DNA of 64,000 nt. It comes from Entonaema liquescens. Lineage: Eukaryota; Ascomycota; Sordariomycetes; Xylariales; Xylariaceae. The translations under genes were made by a program, and so were the position numbers. The notes beneath the pieces are model-generated. The model made no database searches, was not told the DNA's origin, and worked only from the letters and a program-made list of their open reading frames with translations. Below, one piece after another: positions 1-10,888 of the stretch. Where the stretch lies: positions 310,001-374,000 of the forward strand of contig CADCSX010000023.1 in the NCBI GenBank assembly GCA_902805475.1, read 5' to 3'. The stretch's first letter is position 1. The number at the start of each line of letters is the position of its first letter.

Positions 1-168
1 GGCATCAGTACGTCATCGCTGCTGTGTGACATCGGGACGGATAGAAGGCATTGATTCCATATAGCTGGCCTAAAGCTCAGTATATGTAAATCTTCCGAAT
101 AATAACTCATCTTCACCCATCCGTAAAAAACAAGTTCCACCTTCAAGAACATCAAATCGACGCGCATC

Positions 169-487
169 ATGTGTTTCGGCGTAAGTATTCTCTTAGCATT
201 TACGTCCCCAGCATTTCCGTATATCGACGGTTTCGGAAGTAGAGATCACGACTAACAAGACTTCCATCGAGCAGTCGAGTAAAAGTCATCCAAGAGAAGA
301 ACCCGCGAGGCCTGCCAGGCATGATCAAGCCCAACCTCCACATGGGACTGCCCACGGAAGGACTGGAGGAGCCCATGGAGGTAGTCATGGTGGACACCAT
401 CATACACACGATGGAGGGAATCACGATGCGACGCTGGCAGGACAACAGGCACAAATGAATCCAGGTCCGGCCCAAGGCATGATATAG
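169..487 (+). CDS. Small MCFG-type His/Gly/Gln-rich protein (hypothetical)
   Basis: Function unknown. ATG at 169 is followed by only four codons (MCFG), then a GTAAGT donor at 181. If the intron ends at 244, exon 2 (245-487) stays open to TAG at 485-487 and gives about 84 residues. The C-terminal half is rich in Gly, His and Gln, with a GGSHGGHHH-like run. The tiny MCFG first exon followed by a low-complexity tail is a pattern I associate with short fungal hypothetical proteins. An alternative acceptor at 242 gives a different frame (about 75 residues, stopping earlier), so the exon 2 frame is uncertain. No signal peptide or membrane segment is visible. Confidence 0.42.
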
Positions 488-861
488 ACAGGTAGTTCTA
501 CAGTAGAACTTTGGTTGATAAGTTATCTTCAATGGAGAGGTAGAGCTCTACAGAAATAGTATAGGGGAGATTAAGTTGATAAGTTGAAATGTTCTGAGCT
601 CTAAAGATTGGACCCTAAGGTACCTAAGGTATTAAATGTACCTTATGTACCTAGGTACTTCTTAAAGTGCAGGGCGGGCCCGCACAGTACCTAAGGTACC
701 TCTCTCTCTAATCGCGATAAGCTATTGGTGTGGCGTTACTCAGTACATGGTACAATATCTTATCCAGTAAAAATTCATCAATTTACAATTTCGAGTATTT
801 CTTCTGAGTTTCTCTGTAAAATATTAAAGCAGGGAGATCTGACTGAAGAAATATTGAATCA
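488..861. other. Intergenic, with TACCTAGGTA-type palindromes
   Basis: No gene seen. The stretch 620-700 is built from overlapping GTACCT/AGGTAC units, including a perfect TACCTAGGTA at 648-657. The remainder is the likely promoter and 5' leader of the downstream TRM2 gene. Confidence 0.6.
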
Positions 862-2838
862 ATGAGGTCCTGCATAATAGGGACGCCGCGATTATTTCTG
901 AGAACTAGATTCACATCTAATTCCGTCTCGGGCTCATCGCAATTTTCACTTCAGTCTCTTGCGTTTACCAACTTTACCAACTTTCACACTCACTTATCTG
1001 AAGTTGGAAGAGGCATACGTCTTCAGCATAACTCTAAAAAGAGTCGAGGAAAGGCTAGGTATCAAGAGGATACTGACAGACTCTTAAGCCCTAGTGACGT
1101 GATACGTATGATAAAAAATAGCGACTCGCTGGAACCAACTCCATCAGAGAGACAGGCAAAAATGGCAGACCAGCAGCAGGAGCCAAAACCCAATCCCGGG
1201 AAAAGGCCTTTGAATCAAGGAAATAATAAGCAGGCGACGAAAGGGGGGAATAAGAAAAATCAGAAAAGGCCTCGCAAGAGGGAAAAGGAAATGGAAACTG
1301 GCTCGACGGAGGATGTCTTGGGTATTGACATACAGAATCTTGTGAAGTCTCTTAACCAAGATAATGACGGTGGGGAGAAAGGAGAGAATGCCGCAGAAAT
1401 TTGGAACCTGCCAGAGGAAGGCTCAGAGATCGAAGTCGAAGTTGTCGAGCTTTCATCAACAGGAGACGGTCTGGCTTTATACAATGGCTCTAAGCATGTA
1501 TACGTCGTACCGTTTTCCGTACCAGGCGACACCGTCAAGGTGAGGGTATTCCGTCACATGAGGGAGGGCTACACCATAGCGGATTTTATCTCCGTCATAA
1601 AGCCGTCAGCGTCCCGCGATGACAGCCGTATAGGATGCAAGTACTTTGCGAAGTGCTCGGGCTGCCAATTCCAGATGCTGGACTACGACGACCAGCTGAA
1701 ACATAAGAAGCGTATCGTCGAGAAGGCCTTCCGCCACTTCTCCCAGCTTCCCCCAGAGCTTATCCCCGCCATACAAGACACCATAGGCAGTCCGCTTCAG
1801 TACAGCTATCGAACCAAGTTGACGCCGCATTTTGATGCTCCCGAAGGCTGGCGCAGAACCAAGAATCCCTTCACGAGCCGTCCACCTATTGGCTTTATGA
1901 TCAAGGGCACGCGCAACACTTTGGATATCGAGGACTGCCCTATTGGTACCGACGCCGTACGTCTCGGCATGAAGAAAGAACGTGAACGCATGGAATTAGA
2001 ATATGGAAAATACACACGGGGCGCTACGATCCTTTTGCGCGAAACCACCAAGCGTATCCCGAAGAAGCAGGGCGAAGGAGCTTCTTCACCAAGAGAAACT
2101 AAGGCAAAATCGCCGTCGCCTTTACTACCTGAGGACTCTGTCGTCAGAGTTGAAACAGACTCATACACGGACCTAAAGACCTGCGTGACAGACAACAACG
2201 CCACATCGACCGAGTACGTTGGGCCTTACGTCTTCCACAACCAAGCCGGTTCCTTCTTCCAGAACAACAACTCCATCCTACCCGCCTTCACCGACTACAT
2301 CCGGGAACACATCCTCCCCGCTTCCTCCCCCATCTCCTCCCAAATCAAATACCTCATCGACGCCTACTCGGGCTCCGGCCTTTTTACCATAACCCTGTCG
2401 TCCCTGTTCTCCGGCGGCAGCGTCGGCATCGACATCAACGACGCCTCCATCAAATTCGCCTCCCGGAACGCCTACGCCAACAACCTGCCCCTCTCGCGCG
2501 CCAAGTTCATCGCCGCGGACGCAAAGAACCTCTTTACTCCCGCCGTCCGCGAGGAGTACCCCGGCGACCAGACCGCCGTCGTCATCGACCCCCCGCGCAA
2601 GGGCTGCGATCAGGATTTCCTCAGCCAGTTGCTGCGCTTCGCGCCCCGCCGCGTCGTGTATGTTAGCTGTAATGTGCATACGCAGGCGCGCGATGTGGGG
2701 ATCTTGGTTCGTGGGTCGGAAGGACAGGGGGAGAAGAAGGGCACCAGGTATGCGATCGAGAGTATACGCGGATTCGACTTTTTCCCGCAGACGGGACATG
2801 TTGAGGGTGTTGCGGTGTTGAGCCGGGTGGATGATTAG
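862..2838 (+). CDS. TRM2: tRNA (uracil-5-)-methyltransferase, TRM2 type
   Basis: Predicted SAM-dependent enzyme making m5U54 (ribothymidine) in the tRNA T-loop; 658 residues, no intron. Visible in order: a basic N-terminus (1-20) that could target mitochondria; a low-complexity Lys-rich stretch (about 95-150); a TRAM-like RNA-binding domain (about 190-235); a Cys cluster GCKYFAKCSGCQ near 258-269, like the iron-sulfur site of RumA relatives; a SAM-binding motif AYSGSGLFT near 500; DPPRKGC near 576; and a catalytic-Cys motif VSCNVHTQ near 601. The length is close to yeast Trm2 (about 640). A second ATG at 1162 (residue 101) would give a form without the targeting-like extension, so one gene could serve two compartments; that last point is inference. 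Confidence 0.93.
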   Translation: MRSCIIGTPRLFLRTRFTSNSVSGSSQFSLQSLAFTNFTNFHTHLSEVGRGIRLQHNSKKSRGKARYQEDTDRLLSPSDVIRMIKNSDSLEPTPSERQAKMADQQQEPKPNPGKRPLNQGNNKQATKGGNKKNQKRPRKREKEMETGSTEDVLGIDIQNLVKSLNQDNDGGEKGENAAEIWNLPEEGSEIEVEVVELSSTGDGLALYNGSKHVYVVPFSVPGDTVKVRVFRHMREGYTIADFISVIKPSASRDDSRIGCKYFAKCSGCQFQMLDYDDQLKHKKRIVEKAFRHFSQLPPELIPAIQDTIGSPLQYSYRTKLTPHFDAPEGWRRTKNPFTSRPPIGFMIKGTRNTLDIEDCPIGTDAVRLGMKKERERMELEYGKYTRGATILLRETTKRIPKKQGEGASSPRETKAKSPSPLLPEDSVVRVETDSYTDLKTCVTDNNATSTEYVGPYVFHNQAGSFFQNNNSILPAFTDYIREHILPASSPISSQIKYLIDAYSGSGLFTITLSSLFSGGSVGIDINDASIKFASRNAYANNLPLSRAKFIAADAKNLFTPAVREEYPGDQTAVVIDPPRKGCDQDFLSQLLRFAPRRVVYVSCNVHTQARDVGILVRGSEGQGEKKGTRYAIESIRGFDFFPQTGHVEGVAVLSRVDD

Positions 2839-3200
2839 GTTGGTGCTTATGTGTGTATGTACTTATTCACCTATGTCTTGAAAAGGGAACGACGAGGTTA
2901 GGCTATACTCATGGCTGGCTGAGCTAACGGTTGTAGCTAGAGAATATAGAATGGCTTCACTCATAAGGGACGACCCAAACTCGCCGGGATAAATAAGGAA
3001 ATACGTTCAGCAGATAAAGAAAAGAAGAATATAAAGATATCGAAGACCTCAATTTTGAGTATTGCATAGACGTAGGAAATAACACCAAATATTCCAAACT
3101 AAATGCACTTCTCCCTTGACAGTTACATCCACCAATTCATTCATACACAAATCCCGCAGCGCACAAACAATCTGCAAGTCTTTTTTCCCTTTCCTTGATA
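2839..3200. other. Convergent intergenic spacer
   Basis: Lies between the 3' ends of TRM2 (+) and the UCS chaperone gene (-). It must hold both 3' UTRs. No other feature seen. Confidence 0.6.
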
Positions 3201-5416
3201 TCAATCCTCCTGCTCGAGTAGGATCTTAAGAGCCTGGACCGTAACCTCAACGACCTCGGACTTCCTACTACTCTTCGCGCACTCCTTCAGAACCTCCACT
3301 CCGTTCCTATCCCGAATTTCCTTCCGTGCCGTCTTCCCTGCTTCTCCTTCGCACGCAACCATATTGTACACGACAAACACGCCCCTGTGCCGCAAGTCCT
3401 CGCTCTTCTCGCCGCATAGACCCAGGACAACTTCGATCCCTCGCGTTCTCTTGACGATCCCCGTAATAACAGCGTCGTACGCCGTAAGAGAAGCCAAAGC
3501 ACCACCCGCAGCGCTCCGTGTCCCTTCGTCTTCCGCGTCTGCAAGTGCGAGTAGAATGTGCAGCCGATTGGCCGCTTGCGGGGTATCAGCTGCGTATTGA
3601 GCGATGCCTTCGACGGACTGGACCAGGTTGCACACCAACTCCACAGCAGCCTTGGACACCAGATTATTAGACGAGAGCATCAACTCCTCGATCTCGGGCC
3701 ACGCCTGGCGGATAATCGTTACTCGCGTATCGTCATCCGTGGATGCCAAGTTAGTAAGCGCCATCAAGGCTTCGAACGTCGGCAAGAGATCTCGAGTCTC
3801 AGCTGCGGGGTCGGGCGTAAGTATATAGATCAGTGGTCGAATAGCTGAATTTTGGGGGCGAGCGCGCGTGCCGCCGAACACGAGAGCCGGGTTGGTGCTG
3901 ATTAGTATACGGGCGAGTGCTTGGGCTGCTGTTCGTTTGGCTTGCGACTCGGTGTCTGGCAGGGCCGAAGCAGCAGCAATGAGAAGGTTGACGGCACCCT
4001 GTTGAGAGAGCTGACCACGCAAACTGGTTGTAACTGATAATGCAGAAATAATAGACACAATGAGGTTGAGCGAGGCAACTGAGCCATGTCTGCTGTGGGT
4101 GACCAGGACTGGTACGATACCGGCTTCGAAAACGCTCTTGCACCTCTCCGAGACGTGCTCGTCATCGTTGAGGGGGTTTGGCGCTCCTAATTTTCCGGCG
4201 GCATTCGCGTAGGCCTGGAGCTGGGTCATTTTCTTTTCTTCTTCGGTTTGTACTGGTTGATAACGCGTCAGGTTCACAAATATGCTTAGAGCTCCGTACG
4301 TAAGCGGTGACTTCGCAGGTGCATCATTCAAAATCTTTACCAGAGCTTTCAAGAGCTCTTTATTCTGTGCGACCTCCTCCTTAATTCCAGGCTGAATTGT
4401 TGCATAAGCTAAACCCTCCACCGAATGGCGCTTACCGCTCTCCGGGTCCTTTAAAATCATCGTGCTAAACATCTTCGATAGGTCTTCGATACTGGTATTC
4501 GCAGGCTGTATTCTACCTTCGGATCCTTCCGTCGTCTGTTGCGCCGACGGCACCGCCTGAAGCCTTCAGGTCAGCCCAATTCGATTCCTCACCACTCCGG
4601 TCATCTCCACTTAAGATACTCGATAGGACGAACCGGCGCGGACGAAAACTTCAGGGTGCCTACTTTCAATTTTGCTAATACAACCGCGGCTAGGTTTTGT
4701 ACTGCTTCGGAGTGTCTCCTCATGGCAACCGAGCCTTCTGAGACCTGATACTCGGGGTCCGTGGCGTAAACCGCTTTAGCCAACTCACTCGGGTCTTGGT
4801 CTACAACCTCTTCTAGCCAGTCAGTGCAATACTTCCGGATCGCCTCGCGACATTCTGCGCTCATGGAAGCGACGTTGAGCATTTCGAGACAAGCTGTCTC
4901 GACCTTTCTACTCTTCCATTTTCGTCGCATCAGGGGATCCAGGGTGGATAAAAAGCCTTCGCTGAGAAATATGTCAGAAGTTACTTTTGGGGCGAGAGGG
5001 AATACGGCGGCGGCGACACAAAAGGCAACGATATAGTCGTCATAGGTTCCTCTTTGAACTCGATCGAAGAAAAACTTGCGTAGAGTCTCGTTCCCTTTGT
5101 CCCCGGCCGCTTTTAAGTACGCCGAGGCGCTTAAGACCGCGTGGCTGCGGACCGGCTCAGCTTGTCTCATATCGAGATAGCCAAGTATGGTGTCAACACA
5201 TACATCATCGATCACTTCGCAGATAGATTGCTTTTTGTCTTTAGCCTTGATATCGTCGTTAAGCATTTTGGTTAGACGATCAAGTTCGCGACAGGTATCG
5301 TCATCTTCCTGGCCGCCTTCCATAAGCCGGGCTAGTATGAGCTGCGTCTGTTCTACGTTGCTCAACTTGGCCATGTCCTCACGATTAGAGGTGACGTCGA
5401 CAGGCGATTCGTCCAT
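3201..5416 (-). CDS. cro1: UCS-domain myosin chaperone (CRO1/SHE4/Rng3 family)
   Basis: Predicted chaperone that folds and stabilises myosin motor domains for actin-based processes. Two exons: 5416-4664 and 4556-3201, giving 702 residues. The product is almost entirely alpha-helical armadillo-like repeats, with the UNC45-central segment in the first third and a UCS-like C-terminus ending in KILLEQED. The N-terminus has no TPR domain, as in fungal members and unlike animal UNC-45. The intron chosen has donor GTAGGC at 4663, a GCTGAC branch site and acceptor CAG at 4557-4559; it keeps phase 0 and joins AKLK to AVPS. A weaker alternative (donor GTATCT, 56 bases) would add about 13 residues. In Podospora the orthologue CRO1 is needed for the syncytial-to-cellular transition after fertilisation. 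Confidence 0.88.
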
Positions 5417-7254
5417 TGTGTCCCACGAGTTGAGCTTATGTATTGCTAAAGCTTATGTATCTGGTGTGTTAGGAGTTGACGTGAAAAGGGAAGGTAAAAA
5501 AACAAAACAGAAAAAAAACAAGAGGGTGTAAGGCGGCTTTTTATACACGTGTATCCTTCGCGGAATAACGGAGTTAAAAAACAAAATATGGTGGTGTGTT
5601 GAGGGGCTTATACTCCGTCGACAGGAAAATGCTTAGTTGCTAGGGTGGTATTCTTGGGTAGTACCTAGCAAAAGGTTGAAGCGCTGGCTGAGGTTTGATA
5701 TGAGGCTACCTAACGATACCAGTTTGAGGGAAGTACAAATGGGTAAGGCGGTGCTGAAAATAATATCTAATAGTTTTGGTATTTAGTGTAAGTTTCAAAA
5801 AATGAAGAAAAGAATAAAGTTCTCGTCGGTTAAGGACGCTTTATCATGGGCTTGGTGATAAAACACGAGTAATGGGTCAGACGTTGGGCTCGTGACGGGA
5901 TATAAAAACGGTTAGAATACAAAGAAAAACATAGAAACATACACACACACCTCTCTGTTCTCACCTATGTAAGCTTGTGATCAATAGGTTAATGCTCGAT
6001 TCCGATTTGCTGCAAGTATAGCCGCGAAGGATCTTGGCTTAGCTTTAAATTCCAGCCTAGAAAGAATTTGAAGCTACCAGTAGCTGTTTCAAGGTTTGGG
6101 GCGTATTGTTCGTTTCGTGAAGTTCACTCACATGAACTAAATCGATGAGGGTGTTAGTCGCTGCAACCTAATTTAAACCTATGTAGTATGCGGTAGGTGT
6201 TATATATATATATGAGGCGAAACGAAGAACCGCCGGAGAGGAAGCGAGTCCGGCTGGACTGGTCGGTTTTGGAGTATGCAACGTGCTACAATAGCGTAGA
6301 TATATTCGCATAGACAACAATCATACCTAGCTTCAGAAAAAAAGACGTGGAGTATAAACGACTTACAGCTGTTTATTTCGTATATCGCTTTTAGGACAAT
6401 TTGAGGTTGTTTCGTCACATGCGAATTGAAACAAATATTAAATAGATGGGATGTTTTAGAACCAACACAAACACAAGGGTACCTAATACCTACAACTTGG
6501 TCGTAAAATGTTTAGGTAGGTTGCTGTATCGGAAGGATGTTTGATATTTCAGTTGTCGTCTAAGGGAACATTCGCTGAAATACCCCGCTAAGGTTTATAG
6601 ACGCCAATAAGGTTATCAGACCCTTTTGCGCCTGATAAAGTGGCTGCAGGGTTTCCGTAAGATCTGCTCAACAATGACGTCTAGCCTTTACATGTACCCA
6701 GGTAGCTTCCCATAGCTCTCGATGTACCTACGTATTATTAGTCATGTGAGTTGGTGTTTTTGTTTAGTGGGTAATCTCTTCCCCGGCTTGGCACGGCATT
6801 GAAACGCAGGCGCGTGCTGTGATACAACTTTATAACTTTAGGCGGGTCTACTTCGTAGCTTTGGTAGGTTCGGTGAGCTCGGTGAAGATACTAACCATGT
6901 AGCTAAGCTTACCTATGTACCTTCCCAACGTACATGCCTGTACTCATGTATTCTGCTGTCAGCTCTTATCAATTCGTTATCAATCTTTTCATACCAGTCC
7001 GGAAATTCAAATGCTTATCCTCTCAATACTTGCTTTTTCCATACCATTGCCAATTGGGAGTATTAGACAACAGACAACAGACAACAGCAGCATCACTTAT
7101 GACTTCTCTTTTTACCTGCATACCTATAATATCAAATCTGAAGTTACCAAACCTTTAGCAAGAGGGAGAAAGAAAAAAGAACCATTCTTCAATGCGGCCC
7201 ATGAGCCTTTCCGCCTATCTCATGTTAAAAGACTAGTTGAAATAAGACGGCACG
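5417..7254. other. Divergent promoter region, 1.8 kb
   Basis: Separates the UCS gene (-) from TFB4 (+) and must hold both promoters. A short (TA)n tract lies at 6201-6213 and an (AC)n tract near 5938-5950. Short GTACCTA-type motifs occur at about 6478 and 6720-6920. Small ORFs here have no protein-like composition. Confidence 0.55.
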
Positions 7255-8406
7255 ATGAACCGCATCGACGCCTCTACACATTATACAGAGCCCGCCTCTA
7301 CCGCTAGCCAAATCCCCTCGCTCCTCACTATCGTGGTCGACACTAACCCTCGCGCCTGGGCCGCTCTCTCTGACCTCCTTCCCATCTCCAAGGCCATAGC
7401 CAACCTCCTCGTCTTTGTCAACGCCCATCTCGCCTTCGGCAACGACAGTCATGTCGCCATACTCGCCGCACACCCCAACCGCGCCGTCTGGCTCTATCCC
7501 AAGTCCCCCAACCCCGATTTCCGGGCTGCATCGTCGCGCTCCAACGGTGATGTCGAGATGACCGATGTCGACGGGCGACAGGACGGTGTTTCAGCAACAG
7601 CTGCCGCAACAGAACTAGGCGACTCTGCGAACAAGTTCCCTTTGTTCGCCCAGATCGAAACTTCCATCCTGACCTCCCTCCGCTCCCTCATCGACAGCAC
7701 CTCGCCCTCAGACCTCAACCCCACGACCCTAGTATCAGGCGCCCTCACGCTAGCGCTGTCCTACATCCACAAGATGAGGCACGCCCTCGAGCCACCCAAG
7801 ACCTCCTCGGACCCCGCCAACCCAATGTCCACAGCGCCAACTTCGTCCGCCGAACCTGGCGCCGCCGTCTTGCACTCGCGCATCCTAGTCCTGTCCGTCT
7901 CAGACTCGGAACCCGCGCAGTACATCCCCACCATGAACGCTGTCTTCGCCGCCTCCCACGCCCGCATCCCAATCGACACCCTCTCGCTCTACGGCACCCC
8001 CACCTTCCTGCAGCAAGCCGCCTTCATCACAGGCGGCACGTTCCTCTCCGCCGCCTTGAACCCCCGCGGCCTCCTCTCGTACCTCATGTTCGGCTTCCTC
8101 GCCGACGCCGACGCCCGCAAGGCCCTCGTCACACCCACCCAGGACTCGGTTGACTTCCGCGCCGCCTGTTTCTGCCACCGCAACGTCGTCGACACCGCCT
8201 TCGTCTGCAGCATCTGTCTCAGCATCTTCTGCTCCGTGCCCGAGAACGCCGAGTGTCTGACTTGTGGCACCAAGTTGGCTCTTGGTAATTACGGCGCCAA
8301 GCCCGCCGTCGCACCTAGGAAAAAGAAAAAGAAGAAGATTCGCGCCAACGGCGTTGGGGCTAGGGAGGACACGGGTAGTGCTACGGGGACGCCTGCTCCT
8401 ACGTAG
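7255..8406 (+). CDS. TFB4: TFIIH subunit TFB4 (p34)
   Basis: Core subunit of TFIIH, acting in RNA polymerase II initiation and nucleotide-excision repair in the nucleus. Intronless, 383 residues. The N-terminal two thirds is a von Willebrand A-like fold starting SLLTIVVDTNPRAW, and the C-terminus carries a C4-type zinc ribbon (CFCHRN, CSIC, CLTCG) around residues 305-345. A nuclear-localisation-like run KKKKKKI follows near 360. Family members are about 300-390 residues, so this one is full length. A hydrophilic insert near residues 90-125 (DVEMTDVDGRQDG) is the most variable part. Codon use is strongly C-ending, typical of an expressed housekeeping gene. Confidence 0.93.
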   Translation: MNRIDASTHYTEPASTASQIPSLLTIVVDTNPRAWAALSDLLPISKAIANLLVFVNAHLAFGNDSHVAILAAHPNRAVWLYPKSPNPDFRAASSRSNGDVEMTDVDGRQDGVSATAAATELGDSANKFPLFAQIETSILTSLRSLIDSTSPSDLNPTTLVSGALTLALSYIHKMRHALEPPKTSSDPANPMSTAPTSSAEPGAAVLHSRILVLSVSDSEPAQYIPTMNAVFAASHARIPIDTLSLYGTPTFLQQAAFITGGTFLSAALNPRGLLSYLMFGFLADADARKALVTPTQDSVDFRAACFCHRNVVDTAFVCSICLSIFCSVPENAECLTCGTKLALGNYGAKPAVAPRKKKKKKIRANGVGAREDTGSATGTPAPT

Positions 8407-9021
8407 TCAAGGGGCGGCCGCGTGAGTTTTATCTATTGTACTAATACCCAATTCATTATTACATGGGAGTGATTAGGTTGTATCACAATGGGCTGGAGTT
8501 TGCATACACGGAGTTGTGTTAGGTATGGGACTAAATATTACGAATCAAAAGCATAGACGTAGTGATGAGACAGTCAACTTACGCATGCTTCATATTTTCA
8601 GATCTCGTACAGTCTATACTGTTCAAGTGACTCTCTTGCTCTGCCACTAGTATCCATGCAATTGTTTCAATCCAAGGATTTCCGCGTGGTTTTTCTCCTT
8701 AGTCTTGGCTCGGCGACAATTTGAGAATTGCTGCCTCTATAATACAATAATCCCTCCGAGTCTAAGACCGAATTGTTTGCGGTTTCAAGTGAGTGTAGCA
8801 TCCAGGGGTATCTCGAAAACGCCGGTTCTGATACACTATGATTCATCTCGAGCCTAGGTGTATGAACGATAAGGATAGCGTGAAGGGTAGAAGTATACTA
8901 AGGCTGAGGATAGGAGAGAGAGCAAGTATGAAGTGAAGAGAATCCGGCAGGTCCTGCAAGGAGTCCCGAACCGATACAACCAGTCTTATGGATCTAACAT
9001 GAACGTTCTAATACGACCAGT
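8407..9021. other. Convergent intergenic spacer
   Basis: Lies between TFB4 (+) and the taspase-like gene (-). No gene, RNA or repeat recognised. Confidence 0.6.
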
Positions 9022-10888
9022 TCAGATGTGAATCTTTCGGCCACCTTGAGCAATTCGACCTAGGCCAGAGCTTCCTTCCTTGACACGCGACATCACACAA
9101 GCTGGCTGAAGATCATTAGAGCCCATAGAGGCCACAGCAAAAGAGTCGGTGTTGTGCGCGAAATATAGATAGTAGCCCATTGGTCCTTTCTTTACCGCCA
9201 TGACGCCAATGGCTCCAGCCGAGGAAGAATATTTAACGCCTGGGTGTTCCTGGAAGTCATTAGCAATAAACCCTTGAAGAATAGCGCTCTCGTCGTCCTC
9301 GGCTACGTCCTTTCCGCCCGGTCCACGACGGGTTCCTTGGTAAATTCGCTCGGCGCATTTTGTGACGCCATCGTAGTAGCCATATGTTCGCCCGTGCCAC
9401 TTGTTACAGCGGCGACGGCGACACCGTCTTGATCCTTTTCGTCCATTGGAACAACAGCCGTTCCGATTCCCACCAAGGCTGCCGGACCAATTCGTCCCCG
9501 ATGTTTCATACCTATACCACCTGAAGATGACCCGGCAGCAATCTTTCCAGACATGTCGATTGCGATTGCGCCCACTGTATCAGTGATTTTATCGACATCG
9601 TCGTCATCCTTCTTCTCATTGTTGACGGGGCCTCGCTCGACTTTAGACATGCAAGGTTCTATAGGGACGTCTGAATTACTGCCATCATGAGTGGTTGGTC
9701 CGGTTGCGTCGTTAGATATCGATGTACTAGGGTCCGACTTTAGGGATTCATTGCTTGGACGGGTAGTGAATCGTGGGCGTTTCGGAGTAGGAGCCGATAT
9801 TTCTCCAGCCGCAATTTTCGAGCCCGAAGAGAATCCCAAATTAGGTGGGCTGCGCTCAATATGGAGTTTGGATGAAATTTGAGCAAGGCCAGTTTTTGCT
9901 AGCATAGGCGGCCCATTGTCCCACGACGAAGTAGTCGAAGTAGGAGAGTCTGGCTGTCCCTCATTCCATGTTCCCGCTAGTATAGCAGTCGCGTGGTCCG
10001 GATGGGCGCTCTGGAGGATCTCATTATCATGATCATCGAGGGCCGGGTCATACGTTCCAGGTGATGGGGATAGGGGTGTTTTGCTTTCGGCACGCCTCAT
10101 GTCTTCCTGCCACTTGATATAGCGGTCTCTAGCATTCCGTGATACAAGCCATTCATTAGGAACCAACAGCATACCTGACTCTCGTGCAAATTCCTTGGCA
10201 CCCTCCCCGATGAGTAGGTTCGGGGGAACACGACGTAAAGAAAGGGGCTTATTACTAGATAAGAGAATGGTCTTGGCTAGTGAGATAGGATTCCTGATAT
10301 CTGCCAACCGGAATCGTAAGCAAGTATAAATCATGTATCGAGTAACGACTAATCTACTTACTGGGGACAGCACCGCAGGCGCCGCTGCGACCGAAATGAT
10401 CGACCAAGGTAGCGTCACACTCCACCGTCCCATCGATCGCTAAGTTGCTTCCGTAGCCAGCATTGGTGATTTCCTTGTCTTCGAGAGATTTGATAGCAGC
10501 TTCGACAGCATCGATAGCCGAATGGCCCGACCGCAGGAGTCTAATACTCAAACGTGCAGCTCTATTTAATGTTAGAATAATTCACCTCTGAACTAAAGTA
10601 AAATTCCTAGAGTTCTTACTCATTGCAGGCCTCTAAGTGTAGGGTTTCATTGGCAATGCTGTGGTATCCAGCTCCAGCATGAATAAAGATAGCTGATACC
10701 GGGAACTTTTTGCGTTTCCCCCAGCGATCGATGGCTCCATCAAAGGAAACGATGTTACTATCTCCTAACGGGGAGGGTCGTCTCGGATTCTCGGTGACCC
10801 AGGGTAGCCCATCGATGACGTCGTCCTGTTCAGTGTCATCCTCATGACATGGCGGAATAGCGTTGCCTTGAGAATCACCAAGTTCCAT
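9022..10888 (-). CDS. Taspase/asparaginase-family Ntn hydrolase, with a one-base frameshift
   Basis: Predicted threonine-type N-terminal nucleophile hydrolase that cleaves itself into alpha and beta subunits. Exons: 10888-10620, 10561-10362 and 10300-9022. The alpha part has IHAGAGYHS, ITNAGYGSNL and the GACGAVPN segment. After a ~170-residue variable linker comes TDTVGAIAIDMSG, whose Thr (about residue 398) is the expected self-cleavage site and nucleophile; SSSGGIGMKHRGRIG and TSGTGEHMATTM follow. The frame then breaks: the run of four A (minus strand) at 9361-9358 is one base short of what is needed to continue into CAERIYQGTRR and the C-terminus ending IAQGGRKIHI. As written, translation stops at 9303. 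Either the strain carries a frameshift or the homopolymer was miscalled; everything after it is otherwise intact. Start ATG at 10888 chosen as the first in frame. Confidence 0.85.

Noticed and set aside
2278..2799. 173-residue minus-strand ORF over TRM2
   Set aside because: Low-complexity antisense frame of the methyltransferase domain.
7900..8273. Minus-strand ORFs over TFB4
   Set aside because: Antisense to a clear conserved gene.
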